64,000 nucleotides of DNA from Hymenobacter negativus (GTDB lineage: Bacteria; Bacteroidota; Bacteroidia; Cytophagales; Hymenobacteraceae), in the NCBI RefSeq assembly GCF_017571495.1, contig NZ_JAGETZ010000002.1, forward strand, positions 606,448 through 670,447. Reading direction: 5' to 3'. How positions within the stretch are numbered: the first letter of the stretch is position 1; every line of letters begins with the position of its first letter. The position numbers were made by a program, and so were the translations under genes. The notes under the pieces are model-generated. The model made no database searches. It saw only the letters and a program-made list of their open reading frames with translations, and was not told where the DNA came from. Below, in pieces: positions 18,643 through 26,466 of the stretch.

Positions 18643-18665
18643 ACCAACACCCTTCACAACCCATT

Positions 18666-19244
18666 ATGAAACGCTTTCTCCTTTATTTCGTGGGCCTGGC
18701 CCTGTTGCTCACTCAATCTTCCTGCGGCTTCAATAGCATGACGCAGAAAGAGCAGGCCGTGAAAGGCCAGTGGGCCAACGTGCAAAGCGCTTATCAGCGA
18801 CGGGCCGACCTGATTCCCAACCTGGTAAACACCGTGAAAGGTGCCGCTAAGCAGGAGCAAGCCACCCTGACCAGCGTGATGGAAGCCCGCGCCAAGGCCA
18901 CCAGTGTTCAGCTCAATGCCGACCAGCTCACTCCCGAAAACATCGAGAAGTTCCAGGCTGCCCAAAGCCAGCTCTCGTCGGGACTGGGGCGCCTGCTGGC
19001 CGTATCAGAAAATTATCCTGAGCTGAAAACCAACGCCAACTTCCAGGAGCTGCAGGCGCAGATTGAAGGCACCGAAAACCGCATTAACGTGGAGCGGAAC
19101 AAGTTCAATGCCATTACCAACGACTACAACAGCACGGTGAAGTCATTCCCGAACAACCTGTTCGCCAAGATGTATGGCTTCGCCGAAAAGCCTTACTTCG
19201 AAGCTGATGCTGCCGCGAGCAAGGCGCCAACCGTTCAATTTTAA
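18666..19244 (+). CDS. lemA: LemA family lipoprotein
   Basis: The 192-residue product starts with a signal peptide and lipobox ending TQSSC, then the LemA hallmark: a helical bundle with VKGQWANVQSAYQRRADLIPNLVNTVKG, a Gln/Ala-rich middle helix, and the C-terminal ENRINVERNKFNAITNDYNSTVKSFP signature followed by PYFEA. LemA proteins are membrane-anchored helical bundles of unknown biochemical role, commonly encoded beside TPM-domain proteins, exactly as here. It is the first gene of a three-gene set (lemA, TPM, TPM). Confidence 0.95.
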   Translation: MKRFLLYFVGLALLLTQSSCGFNSMTQKEQAVKGQWANVQSAYQRRADLIPNLVNTVKGAAKQEQATLTSVMEARAKATSVQLNADQLTPENIEKFQAAQSQLSSGLGRLLAVSENYPELKTNANFQELQAQIEGTENRINVERNKFNAITNDYNSTVKSFPNNLFAKMYGFAEKPYFEADAAASKAPTVQF

Positions 19245-19248
19245 TTAA

Positions 19249-19324
19249 ATGAGGAATGAAGCAGGAGGAATGAAGAATTGACGCGAAGGCCTCACCTGTA
19301 CATTCCTTCTGCTTCATTCCTCAT
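19249..19324. repeat. 24-bp inverted repeat between lemA and the TPM genes
   Basis: Arms 19249-19272 and 19301-19324 match at 23 of 24 positions and enclose a 28-base loop. Each arm itself contains a partial direct repeat of GAGGAATGAAG. It could fold in the operon mRNA and dampen read-through from lemA into the TPM genes. There is no T-run directly after it. Confidence 0.8.
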
Positions 19325-19337
19325 GCTTTATTAAAAA

Positions 19338-19796
19338 ATGAATTCCCCCCTCACTCCCGCTCAGGATGCGGCCTTGGTGGCTGCCATAAAGCAGGCCGAA
19401 ATCACGACTTCCGGCGAAATCCGGGTGCACCTCGAGGACACCTGCTCCACACCCGAACCGCTGGACCGCGCCGCCCAGGTGTTTGCCGAGCTGAACATGC
19501 ACAAGACGGCCGCCCGCAACGGTGTGCTGTTTTACCTGGCCTGGAAAAGCCGGCAGTTTGCCGTCGTGGGCGATTCGGCCATTAACTCCGTTGTGCCCGA
19601 TGACTTCTGGGAAACCACCAAGGAGGTCGTGCTCGAACAGTTTCGGCACGAAAACTATGTACTGGGCCTGGAGCGGGGCATTAAGATGGTAGGCGAGCAG
19701 CTGAAGCGCTATTTCCCTTACAACGCGGCCAGTGACCAGAACGAGCTGGACGATTCCATTTCTTTCGGCGGCCCTGCGCCGTCTTCCAAAGCATGA
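19338..19796 (+). CDS. TPM domain protein (short form)
   Basis: A 152-residue protein consisting of little more than a TPM domain: LTPAQDAALVAAIKQAEITTSGEIRVHLED, then AARNGVLFYLAWKSRQFAVVGD, and a C-terminal amphipathic part. There is no signal peptide or membrane segment, so it is probably cytoplasmic. TPM domains were described as Ca-binding or phosphatase-like modules in plants; the bacterial role is unclear. Its stop overlaps the start of the next gene by four bases (ATGA), showing translational coupling. Confidence 0.88.
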   Translation: MNSPLTPAQDAALVAAIKQAEITTSGEIRVHLEDTCSTPEPLDRAAQVFAELNMHKTAARNGVLFYLAWKSRQFAVVGDSAINSVVPDDFWETTKEVVLEQFRHENYVLGLERGIKMVGEQLKRYFPYNAASDQNELDDSISFGGPAPSSKA

Positions 19797-20647
19797 AAAA
19801 TTCCGTGGCCGATGCCAGGATACTAGCGCCGCTCCGCGAATTGGCTGCTTCGGGTAGCCGCCCGGGGCGGTTGTGGTGGCCGTTGCTGCTGCTATTGCTG
19901 GGGTTGCTCTCGGCCCTGGGCAGCGCCGCCCAGAACATCCCGTCACGCCCCAATCCTCCACGCCTTGTCAACGACCTGGCGGGTATGATGCAGGCCGGCG
20001 AGGCCGACCAGCTGGAGCGGAAACTCGTGGCGTACAACGACAGCACCTCGTCGCAAATTGCCGTGGTCACCGTACCCACGCTGGATGGCGACGACATTGC
20101 TGACTATGCCCAGCAGCTCTACGAGAAGTGGGGCATTGGCCAGAAAGGCAAGAACAACGGCATTCTGGTACTGGTGGCTCAGCAGGAGCATACCGCCCGC
20201 ATTCAGACAGGCTACGGCCTGGAAGGGGCCGTGCCCGATGCTATTGCCAAGCGCATCATCAGCAATACGCTGGTGCCGGCCTTCCGTCAAAACCAATATT
20301 ACGCTGGCCTCGACCGCGCCACCGACCAGCTCATCTCCCTTGCCAAGGGTGAATACAAGGGCGACCCTTCCGATGTAGGTCGGCCGCAAGGGCGCGACCG
20401 CAGCGGCTCCGGCATTCCCTTCTGGGTAATCATTATCGTATTGATTATCATCTTCGCCATGCTGCGTAATCGGGGTGGCGGTGGCCGTGGCAATCGGGGG
20501 TTCGGTGGCGGCTTCATCCCACCCATCATCTTTGGTGGTGGCTTCGGTGGGGGCGGCGGCGGCTTTGGTGGTGGAGGCGGTGGGGGCGGCTTCGGCGGCT
20601 TTGGTGGTGGTAGCAGTGGCGGCGGCGGCGCTAGTGGCAGTTGGTAG
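19793..20647 (+). CDS. TPM domain membrane protein with glycine-rich tail
   Basis: The 284-residue protein has an N-terminal signal or anchor helix (WWPLLLLLLGLLSALGS, about 28-46), a TPM domain at about 50-195 (VNDLAGMMQAGEADQLERKL, KNNGILVLVAQQEHTARIQTGYGLEGAVPDAIAKRII), a transmembrane helix at about 205-222 (FWVIIIVLIIIFAML) and a tail of some 60 residues almost entirely Gly, Phe and Ser. The TPM domain should face the periplasm. This is the classic YgcG-like layout. It overlaps the short TPM gene by four bases and forms an operon with lemA. Confidence 0.92.
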   Translation: MKNSVADARILAPLRELAASGSRPGRLWWPLLLLLLGLLSALGSAAQNIPSRPNPPRLVNDLAGMMQAGEADQLERKLVAYNDSTSSQIAVVTVPTLDGDDIADYAQQLYEKWGIGQKGKNNGILVLVAQQEHTARIQTGYGLEGAVPDAIAKRIISNTLVPAFRQNQYYAGLDRATDQLISLAKGEYKGDPSDVGRPQGRDRSGSGIPFWVIIIVLIIIFAMLRNRGGGGRGNRGFGGGFIPPIIFGGGFGGGGGGFGGGGGGGGFGGFGGGSSGGGGASGSW

Positions 20648-20659
20648 ATTTTTAGTGTT

Positions 20660-20744
20660 TAGTGGTTAATGATAAATGCGTAGTGATTGATGCCGAGCGG
20701 TAAATACCGGGCATTAGTCACTACGCATTTATCATTAATCACTA
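20660..20744. repeat. 35-bp inverted repeat after the lemA-TPM operon
   Basis: Arms 20660-20694 and 20710-20744 agree at 32 of 35 positions with a 15-base loop, giving a very stable hairpin. The arms are built from TTAGTGATTAATGA-like sequence. It lies 12 bases after the operon's last stop codon and may protect or end the transcript, though no T-run follows. Confidence 0.82.
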
Positions 20745-20912
20745 AGCGCGGCGTCCGTTCTGCATACCCGCCGGAATCGTCACAGCCAGTTGGTTTTGGG
20801 TCGGTGGTATGGCAGCATGTGGCTCAACCTTTTTTGCATTGCCCAAGTATCAGTGCTTATCCGATGGTATTTCAGGCCGCGGCAACTCCTCACCCCCTTC
20901 TCTTCCATTGCC

Positions 20913-21092
20913 ATGAACGCCTCCCGCCTCAGCCTTTTCGTTTTTCTTTTCGCTTTAGCCACCACGCTTACGGGCTGTGATGCCATTGCCGGCATCTTCA
21001 AAGCCGGGGCCGTCACGGGCATCGTTGCCGTGTTTGTTGTGGTTGCCCTGCTGTTTTTCATTGTAAACAAAATGCGTGGCCCGCGCCCTTAA
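20913..21092 (+). CDS. Small lipoprotein with one membrane helix
   Basis: A 59-residue product, MNASRLSLFVFLFALATTLTGC, with a clear lipobox LTGC, then DAIAGIFKAGAVTGIVAVF and a hydrophobic helix ending VNKMRGPRP. The Cys would be lipidated after cleavage, leaving a 38-residue mature peptide that is itself membrane-spanning. I recall small Bacteroidota lipoproteins with the same IFKAG motif, but their function is not established. The upstream in-frame codons from 20790 are not typical of protein and were excluded. Confidence 0.72.
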   Translation: MNASRLSLFVFLFALATTLTGCDAIAGIFKAGAVTGIVAVFVVVALLFFIVNKMRGPRP

Positions 21093-21111
21093 TTCAAGGT
21101 CAGCTACCCAA

Positions 21112-21150
21112 CAAAAAAGGCGGCACCGATAATCGGAGCCGCCTTTTTTG
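21112..21150. terminator. Bidirectional terminator
   Basis: CAAAAAAGGCGGC (21112-21124) pairs perfectly with GCCGCCTTTTTTG (21138-21150), with a further CCGAT/ATCGG pairing in the loop. It separates the small lipoprotein gene from the convergent fatty acid hydroxylase gene. Confidence 0.9.
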
Positions 21151-21170
21151 TTGAAAGTCAGCAAAGCAGC

Positions 21171-21863
21171 CTACTCATGCTTCTTGCTGTCCGGCATAGT
21201 GCCGATGATGTGGTCCCAAAGGGTGCTGCTCACGCCAAAAGCTACGGCTTCCTGCCGATAATGGTGCTGGGCGTGGTGCGTCCACCACACTTTCAGGAAG
21301 TTTTTGGGCGGCGAATAAGCATGAATGGCGTAGTGTACGAACAGGTACATGGCGTAGCCAAACGTGAAGCCCGACAGCAGCCCAAATGCATAGGAGCCAA
21401 AGCTGAACCGGAAAATGAAAAACAGCAAGGAGGCCACGAACACCGTCAAGATGGGCGGCATCGCCAGCCGGGTTTTATCCTTCGGGTACTCGTGGTGCAC
21501 GCCGTGCATGGTGTACTGAAACTTGGCGCGGGCCGGCGTGGTGGCCGGAATGTGGTACACGTAGCGGTGCACCAGGTACTCTACCAGCGTAAACAGCAGC
21601 AGCCCACCCAGAAACAGCCCCAGCGCCGACACACCCGTCATGAAGCCGCGGGTGAGGCCGTAGTACAGGCTAATGCTGGCCGTGGCGATGAAAATGCTGA
21701 CCGGCAGGGCAATGTGCGTGTGCGTCAAACGCTCCAATACCGGGTTCTGGAAAAGCTGGGCCGACCCTTTGTGCTTGGGCCGCACGGCCGCCGGAGCAAC
21801 AGTAGGAGTAGCAGAAACGGCTGGTTCTTCGGTGGATACGGACTGCATAGGGCTAACGGACAA
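21171..21863 (-). CDS. Fatty acid hydroxylase / sterol desaturase family membrane protein
   Basis: Integral membrane di-iron hydroxylase of 230 residues, probably modifying fatty acids or membrane lipids. The histidine clusters are clear: HRYVYH, HGVHHEYPKD, HYAIHAY and HHAQHHYRQ, with about four hydrophobic helices between them (LPVSIFIATASISLYYG, LGLFLGGLLLFTLVEYL, ILTVFVASLLFFIF, YAFGLLSGFTFGYAMYLF). The set and spacing fit the FA2H-like 2-hydroxylases. The first 30 residues are Ala/Pro/Val-rich and poorly conserved; MQSVST five codons in is an alternative start. It follows aroK by 21 bases, so co-transcription is likely. Confidence 0.9.
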   Translation of the reverse strand: MSVSPMQSVSTEEPAVSATPTVAPAAVRPKHKGSAQLFQNPVLERLTHTHIALPVSIFIATASISLYYGLTRGFMTGVSALGLFLGGLLLFTLVEYLVHRYVYHIPATTPARAKFQYTMHGVHHEYPKDKTRLAMPPILTVFVASLLFFIFRFSFGSYAFGLLSGFTFGYAMYLFVHYAIHAYSPPKNFLKVWWTHHAQHHYRQEAVAFGVSSTLWDHIIGTMPDSKKHE

Positions 21864-21884
21864 CGAACTAATGAAGGAACAAAA

Positions 21885-22487
21885 TTACAATACAGTGGGC
21901 AATGTGCCCGGCAACGCAAATCCGATGCCGGCCAGCTGGGCCACCACTGCCGGCAGCGTGCACGCCAACGAGCAGCGCAGCCGCGCCCGGGCATAAAACT
22001 TCATTCGGGCTGCAAGGGTTTCGCGCAGCCAGGCTTCGGCCCCGCCCGCGGCGGCCATCAGGGGGCGCTTGGCTACTTCGTCGGGTGAGAAGCGGGTAGC
22101 TAGCAGCTCTAACGGCACATCAAGCCAGAGCGTGGGCCCGACATGGTTGAGCAGGGCCATGTTATCGTGGAAGCACGGGGTGCCGCCGCCCGTAGCCAGC
22201 ACCAGTGGTGGGCCAGGGTAGCTCAGGGCCTCACGCAGCACGGAGGCTTCGAGACTTCGAAATTCAGCTTCGCCTTCGGCGGCAAAAAGCTCCCGTACGC
22301 TACGCCCCGTCCGGGCTTCAATGGCAATATCCAGGTCCAGAAACGGGCGGTTGAAGTGGGCAGCCAGCTGCCTACCCAGCGTGGTTTTGCCCGCACCGGG
22401 CAGGCCCACCAAGCTCAAATGGCCGGAGCCACCGCGCGTGAACAGGTCATCGATGGGAAATGCTTGTTTTTTTGGGTTTTCTGTCAT
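21885..22487 (-). CDS. aroK: Shikimate kinase
   Basis: Phosphorylates shikimate to shikimate-3-phosphate in aromatic amino acid synthesis. The 200-residue protein carries the Walker A motif GLPGAGKTT, the substrate-binding FLDLDIAIEARTGRSVRELF with its conserved acidic and Arg residues, the GGG motif in LATGGGTPCF, and the lid region EVAKRPLM. It has about 26 residues before the first strand, longer than most family members. The ATG itself lies in the first of three copies of a dispersed motif (see the repeat at 22482-22614). Confidence 0.93.
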   Translation of the reverse strand: MTENPKKQAFPIDDLFTRGGSGHLSLVGLPGAGKTTLGRQLAAHFNRPFLDLDIAIEARTGRSVRELFAAEGEAEFRSLEASVLREALSYPGPPLVLATGGGTPCFHDNMALLNHVGPTLWLDVPLELLATRFSPDEVAKRPLMAAAGGAEAWLRETLAARMKFYARARLRCSLACTLPAVVAQLAGIGFALPGTLPTVL

Positions 22488-22614
22488 CCTGAACAGGTGT
22501 CATTCTGAGCGAGTTGTCATCCTGAGCACCGCAAAGGCTTGCTCACCGATGAACAATTCGCAGTATCTCCGCTGAAGCGGGCGTGAATAGGTCCTTCGCA
22601 AGCTCAGGATGACA
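22482..22614. repeat. Dispersed repeat with three direct and one inverted copy of TGTCATCCTGAGC
   Basis: Thirteen-base motifs TGTCAT(C/T)CTGA(A/G)C occur at 22482, 22498 and 22515, and once inverted at 22602-22614. The two outermost matching copies (22515-22527 and 22602-22614) form perfect arms. The inner part GAAGCGGGCGTGAATAGGTC with the adjoining CCTTCGC resembles the element at 28024-28115. The first copy overlaps the aroK start codon. Confidence 0.8.
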
Positions 22615-22635
22615 AAATGAGCCAAGCACCGACTG

Positions 22636-23694
22636 CTACCCTAGTTTCACCCGCGGGTCGAGTAGGGCGTAGAGTACATCGACCACAATATTTATCAGTA
22701 CAAACAGTGCCGCTACGAATAGCGTGGAGCCCATCACCACCGGAAAATCGAGGTTTTCCACGGCGCGGAGCGTCACCGTTCCCAAGCCTTTCCAGTTGAA
22801 GATGTATTCGATGAAAAATGCGCCGGCCATGAGCGAGGCCAGCCAGCCGGATACCGCCGTGACCACTGGGTTCAGGGCGTTGCGGAGGGCGTGGTGCAGC
22901 ACGGTTGCCGAGCGGCTCAGGCCCTTGGCGCGGGCCGTGCGGATGTAGTCCTGGCTCAGCACATCGAGCATGCTGGAGCGGGTAAGCTGCGTGATGATGG
23001 CCAGCGGCCGGATGCCCAACGCTACTGCTGGCAGCAGCAAATTGCGCAGCACCAGATGCCGCTCACCCGTGAACGGGTCCGTTTCGTAGAGCTGCCCGGT
23101 GAGGCTGAGGCCTGTCCAATGGCTCCAGTAAAAGCCGAACGTGACGGCAATGAGAATGGCCGCCACGAACGACGGCACCGAAATACCCAGTACCGAAGTA
23201 CTGACCAGCACCCTGTCCAGCCAAGACTGCGGCCGCAACGCCGCCATTACCCCAAAGGCCACTCCGCCCACACTGGCAATGAGCATCGCCGCCAGCGCCA
23301 GCCACATAGTGCCAGGAAAATAATCGAGCAGAATGCGCAGCACATCTTTGTTGCTCTGAAAGGAACGGCGCAGATAGGGCGTCTTCAGAACCAGCGACCG
23401 ATTGCCCAACGGGAGCAGCGCCACGCCACCGTAGCGGGCTACGCCGGCCGAGTCGCGCGGGTGCAGGCCCAGCGGCGACACGTCGTTGAGGTAGCCGGCC
23501 AGGCGGGCGGGCAGCGGTTGGTCGAGGCCAAGGTCGGCGGTGATGGCGGCTTTGGTGGCCAAGTCGGAGCGCTGGCCGGCGAGCAGGGCGGCCGGGTCGC
23601 CGGGCAGTACGTTGAACAGTAGAAATACCGTGCAAGCCACTCCGGCGAGTATCAGCAGGCCCTGCCCCAGGCGACGGAGGATGAATGCAAACAA
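22636..23694 (-). CDS. ABC transporter permease (DppB/OppB type)
   Basis: Inner-membrane permease of the peptide/nickel importer family, 352 residues. It begins MFAFILRRLGQGLLILAGV and FNVLPGDPA, as DppB/OppB proteins do, and has about six membrane helices. The EAA-loop contact with the ATPase is YIRTARAKGLSRSATVLHHALRNALNPV. The region between the first helix and the core (about 75-115) is longer than in typical DppB and includes a periplasmic insert. No ATPase, second permease or binding protein lies nearby. It starts 30 bases after the BT_3928-like gene's stop, so it likely shares that transcript. Confidence 0.9.
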   Translation of the reverse strand: MFAFILRRLGQGLLILAGVACTVFLLFNVLPGDPAALLAGQRSDLATKAAITADLGLDQPLPARLAGYLNDVSPLGLHPRDSAGVARYGGVALLPLGNRSLVLKTPYLRRSFQSNKDVLRILLDYFPGTMWLALAAMLIASVGGVAFGVMAALRPQSWLDRVLVSTSVLGISVPSFVAAILIAVTFGFYWSHWTGLSLTGQLYETDPFTGERHLVLRNLLLPAVALGIRPLAIITQLTRSSMLDVLSQDYIRTARAKGLSRSATVLHHALRNALNPVVTAVSGWLASLMAGAFFIEYIFNWKGLGTVTLRAVENLDFPVVMGSTLFVAALFVLINIVVDVLYALLDPRVKLG

Positions 23695-23700
23695 CGGCTT

Positions 23701-23718
23701 TTAATGATTAATCATTAA
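23701..23718. repeat. 18-bp perfect palindrome
   Basis: TTAATGATTAATCATTAA is an uninterrupted AT-rich palindrome in the 30-base gap between the BT_3928-like gene and the ABC permease gene. It could be an operator or a weak hairpin. Confidence 0.5.
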
Positions 23719-23724
23719 AGAAAA

Positions 23725-24894
23725 CTACTCTTTCAGGGCCTTCTCCACTTCCCACAGCGCTGGGATGTCGTGGTAGTGATACTTGGCTTTCACCACGCCG
23801 TTGTGAAGCACCAGCAGGCCAGGGTTGGAGCGGATGATGGATTTAAGCACCGTGGCATCGGCGAAATAGTAGGGGCCGGGCAGGTTCACATCGTGGCGGA
23901 AGGAGTCGAACTTGGCCGCGCTGGTGCTGGTGATGGTGAGGGCCGTGATGCCGCGCCGCGACTTGGCTGCGCCTTCCATGAGGGCGTTGATGACCTTGAA
24001 ACGGTCACGGTCGGCTTTGTTGGTATTCTGAATGATGAGCACCAACTTGCTGCCTTTCAGCAATTCCTGAGTGTAAGAATCACCGTTGACGTCCGAAATC
24101 TCAAAATCGGTGACGACTGGGGTCGACGTTTTTGGATTCAGCGATTCCATCGCTTTGTATTTCCAGGTGGTGTCGGTGGGGTAGGCGTCGAACTCCTTGG
24201 TTTCGCCGTTGCGCGTCATGGTGTAGCGGTAGCGGGCGGGCTCGGCGGGCTTCATCAGCTTGCCAATGTCGTTGCCCACTTTGTAGGGCAGGAAGTCGAA
24301 GTAGGGCAGGTGGCCCAGCGCCCGCACCCCAATGCCGATGGCAATAGCCGAGGCAAATGTCATGACCATAATTCCGAACGTGCCCTGCACAAACGCGTGA
24401 CGCAGAAAGCGTTGGTGCGTAAACACCATAAGCCACAGTGCAAGCAAAAACATGTCCTTGGCAAACGAGGTCCAGGGCGTGAGCTTAATAAAGTCGCCGA
24501 AGCAGCCGCAGTCCGTCACCTTGTTGAAGGCGGCGGAATAAAACGTCAGAAACGCGAAGAACGTGAGCAGGCCCAGCAGCACCCACAGCGTGATTTTTAG
24601 GTGCCAGCGTAGCAGAAGCGCTACCCCGAGAATGACTTCGAGCGAGCTGAGGAAGATGGAAAGCGTGCGCGAAATGTTCTTGAACCACAGGAAGAAACCT
24701 TCCAGCGGCGGCGCCGAAACAGCGAAGACCTCAAAGTATTCCTCCAGCTTGTAAGCCGTGCCCACAGGGTCGTTCAGCTTAACCAGGCCAGAAAAAATGA
24801 ACAGCGCCCCGAGCAAAAACCAGCACACCCGCGTAATGGTGCGCAACATGTGAGGAGCCGGAGCAACAGTAGGGGCGGAACTGATAGTGGACAT
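23725..24894 (-). CDS. BT_3928-like DoxX/MauE membrane protein with thioredoxin-like C-terminus
   Basis: The 389-residue protein starts at MSTISSAP; the 42 codons upstream in frame look non-coding. The N-terminal half has four membrane helices of the DoxX/MauE type (CWFLLGALFIFSGLVKLNDPVG, LSIFLSSLEVILGVALLL, ITLWVLLGLLTFFAFLTFYSA, MFLLALWLMVF) with the conserved KVTDCGCFGD cysteine motif between them. The C-terminal half resembles a thioredoxin fold without a CXXC pair. In Bacteroidota such proteins occur near DUF1599, as here (established for BT_3928 from memory). The role is probably thiol redox or electron transport in the envelope, which is inference. Confidence 0.85.
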   Translation of the reverse strand: MSTISSAPTVAPAPHMLRTITRVCWFLLGALFIFSGLVKLNDPVGTAYKLEEYFEVFAVSAPPLEGFFLWFKNISRTLSIFLSSLEVILGVALLLRWHLKITLWVLLGLLTFFAFLTFYSAAFNKVTDCGCFGDFIKLTPWTSFAKDMFLLALWLMVFTHQRFLRHAFVQGTFGIMVMTFASAIAIGIGVRALGHLPYFDFLPYKVGNDIGKLMKPAEPARYRYTMTRNGETKEFDAYPTDTTWKYKAMESLNPKTSTPVVTDFEISDVNGDSYTQELLKGSKLVLIIQNTNKADRDRFKVINALMEGAAKSRRGITALTITSTSAAKFDSFRHDVNLPGPYYFADATVLKSIIRSNPGLLVLHNGVVKAKYHYHDIPALWEVEKALKE

Positions 24895-24899
24895 AAGAA

Positions 24900-24906
24900 C
24901 AAAGTA
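24900..24906 (-). promoter_or_regulatory. Possible -7 box very close to the BT_3928-like start
   Basis: On the minus strand TACTTTG is the -7 consensus shortened by one base. It ends only five bases before the ATG, so a transcript from it would be almost leaderless. Confidence 0.3.
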
Positions 24907-25083
24907 AGCCGGTGGCAAACGCGCAGGCAACGCGCAATGTTTGGATAAAGGTCGGGCCGGTAGGGCAAAAATCGCGCTAGGCCGGCGCCTAACTGGCGCG
25001 ACTTTAATTGTTATTGCCATTATCGGCTGGCCATGCCGAGGGCAGCCGAGACATGACGGCCTTTTCCCCAGCCATTGCCTGCT

Positions 25084-26352
25084 TTAGCGCCGGGCCAGCG
25101 CGTCAGCATAGCCGCTCTGCGCTACAAAAGCTTTCGCGTCGCGGATGTTAAGGATGTCGGCCAGCGCTTTCTTCTTATCCGAAGCCTTGGCGTAATAGGC
25201 CTGCACGATGCGGTAGCCCACGTAGTAGCCCAGGTCGCAGGGCTTTTCGGGGGTTTCCTGGTTGCCGTTGGCCATCCAGTTGTCGGGGTTGGTGCCGAGC
25301 ATTTCCTTTTGAAAATCAGCCCACAGTTCCTTTTCGTGGGCGTTGCCGTAGGGGTGTAGGCGGGCGTTGGTGATGTGGCCGGTCACCAGTTCGGCCACGA
25401 AGTCGGCCATGCCCTCGGAGAGAGCATAGCTGAGCAAGGTGCCGTCCTGCGGGCCCTGGTTGCGGTGCACCAGCTCGTGCACCATCAGCGAGGGCATTTC
25501 CGAAACGGGAGCGCAGCGGTTGCGCTGCACCAGGCTCAGCTCGGAGGTGTTTACGCCGGGACCGTTGGCTGTTTGGTCGGCCCCGATGAGCAAGCCCGCG
25601 TCCGAAACGGTGCCGCCCGATACCCAACTGCCAATTACGAAGTAGATGTTCTGGAAGCGCACGGCCGGGTACAGTTCCTGAAAGTGCCGGAAGGCGGCCA
25701 CAATCTTTGGCTTCTCGGTGGCAATGGTGAGGGTGGTGGGCCGGATGGAATTGTAGTACTGCGGCCGCCGCAAAATCCGCTTGGTAAACAGCACGTCGCT
25801 CTTGATTTTGAGGTCGTAATAATCCTGCAGGCCCGCCGAGGCTTTATTAAAGTACTCACGGCGGAAAATGGCTTTGGCCTGGGCGGTGTCGCGTTGCGCG
25901 GCGGCGTAGGCCGTCCAGAAATGGTCGATGTCGGTGGTCACCAGCTTCACGTCCTCGGGCCGGCGGATGAGCTTTTTCTCCTCCATTTGGCGGGCGCGGG
26001 CCAGCAGCTTGGGCCACTGCTGGTCGGCGTGCAGCACGTCGAGGTCCGAATCGGTACTAATCTGCTTGCTGTCGATGTAGCCCGCGTCGATGGCTTTGCG
26101 CAGGTTGGCCAAGCCGTTGGGGACATCGCGTTGCAGGCTGTAGTAGCAGGCAATGTTGTACAGGCTCACGGCCTTGTAGCGAGGCTTTGCCGTGGGCTCT
26201 TGCACCACCTGCTGGTAGGCAGCAATGGCAGCAGGGTAGTTCTTCTGCTTGCTGATTTGCTGGGCGCGGTTTATCAACGAGTCGGCGCGGGTGGTTTGGG
26301 CCGGGGCTGCCAGGGCAATGCTCAGCAGAAGCAGTAATAGGAAGGATTTCAT
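25084..26352 (-). CDS. Predicted secreted Zn-dependent protease (DUF2268-like) with TPR-like N-terminus
   Basis: The 422-residue protein starts at MKSFLLLLLLSIALAAPAQ, a standard signal peptide; 29 further in-frame codons upstream are rejected. Residues about 25-130 look like tetratricopeptide-type helices (QKNYPAAIAAYQQVV, YNIACYYSLQRD). The catalytic part has the zinc motif HELVH in PSLMVHELVHRNQG and the glutamate-bearing SEGMADFVAELVTG downstream. Family members are mostly uncharacterised; GldB-like proteins have a related layout. The target is unknown. It sits between DUF1599 and the BT_3928-like gene on the same strand. Confidence 0.82.
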   Translation of the reverse strand: MKSFLLLLLLSIALAAPAQTTRADSLINRAQQISKQKNYPAAIAAYQQVVQEPTAKPRYKAVSLYNIACYYSLQRDVPNGLANLRKAIDAGYIDSKQISTDSDLDVLHADQQWPKLLARARQMEEKKLIRRPEDVKLVTTDIDHFWTAYAAAQRDTAQAKAIFRREYFNKASAGLQDYYDLKIKSDVLFTKRILRRPQYYNSIRPTTLTIATEKPKIVAAFRHFQELYPAVRFQNIYFVIGSWVSGGTVSDAGLLIGADQTANGPGVNTSELSLVQRNRCAPVSEMPSLMVHELVHRNQGPQDGTLLSYALSEGMADFVAELVTGHITNARLHPYGNAHEKELWADFQKEMLGTNPDNWMANGNQETPEKPCDLGYYVGYRIVQAYYAKASDKKKALADILNIRDAKAFVAQSGYADALARR

Positions 26353-26466
26353 CAGCAAAAAGGGCGAGTGGAGAGTGGAAATCAGATGAGTGACAGGGCC
26401 CGGCAGTTGCCTGTGTATCCAGCGGCTGCTTGGAATCACCCGGATACCGCACCCTACCGCTTGCCG

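Noticed and set aside
24895..25020. 42-residue N-terminal extension of the BT_3928-like protein
   Set aside because: It is rich in Arg, Pro and Ala, precedes the membrane protein's natural start, and overlaps the promoter-like box.
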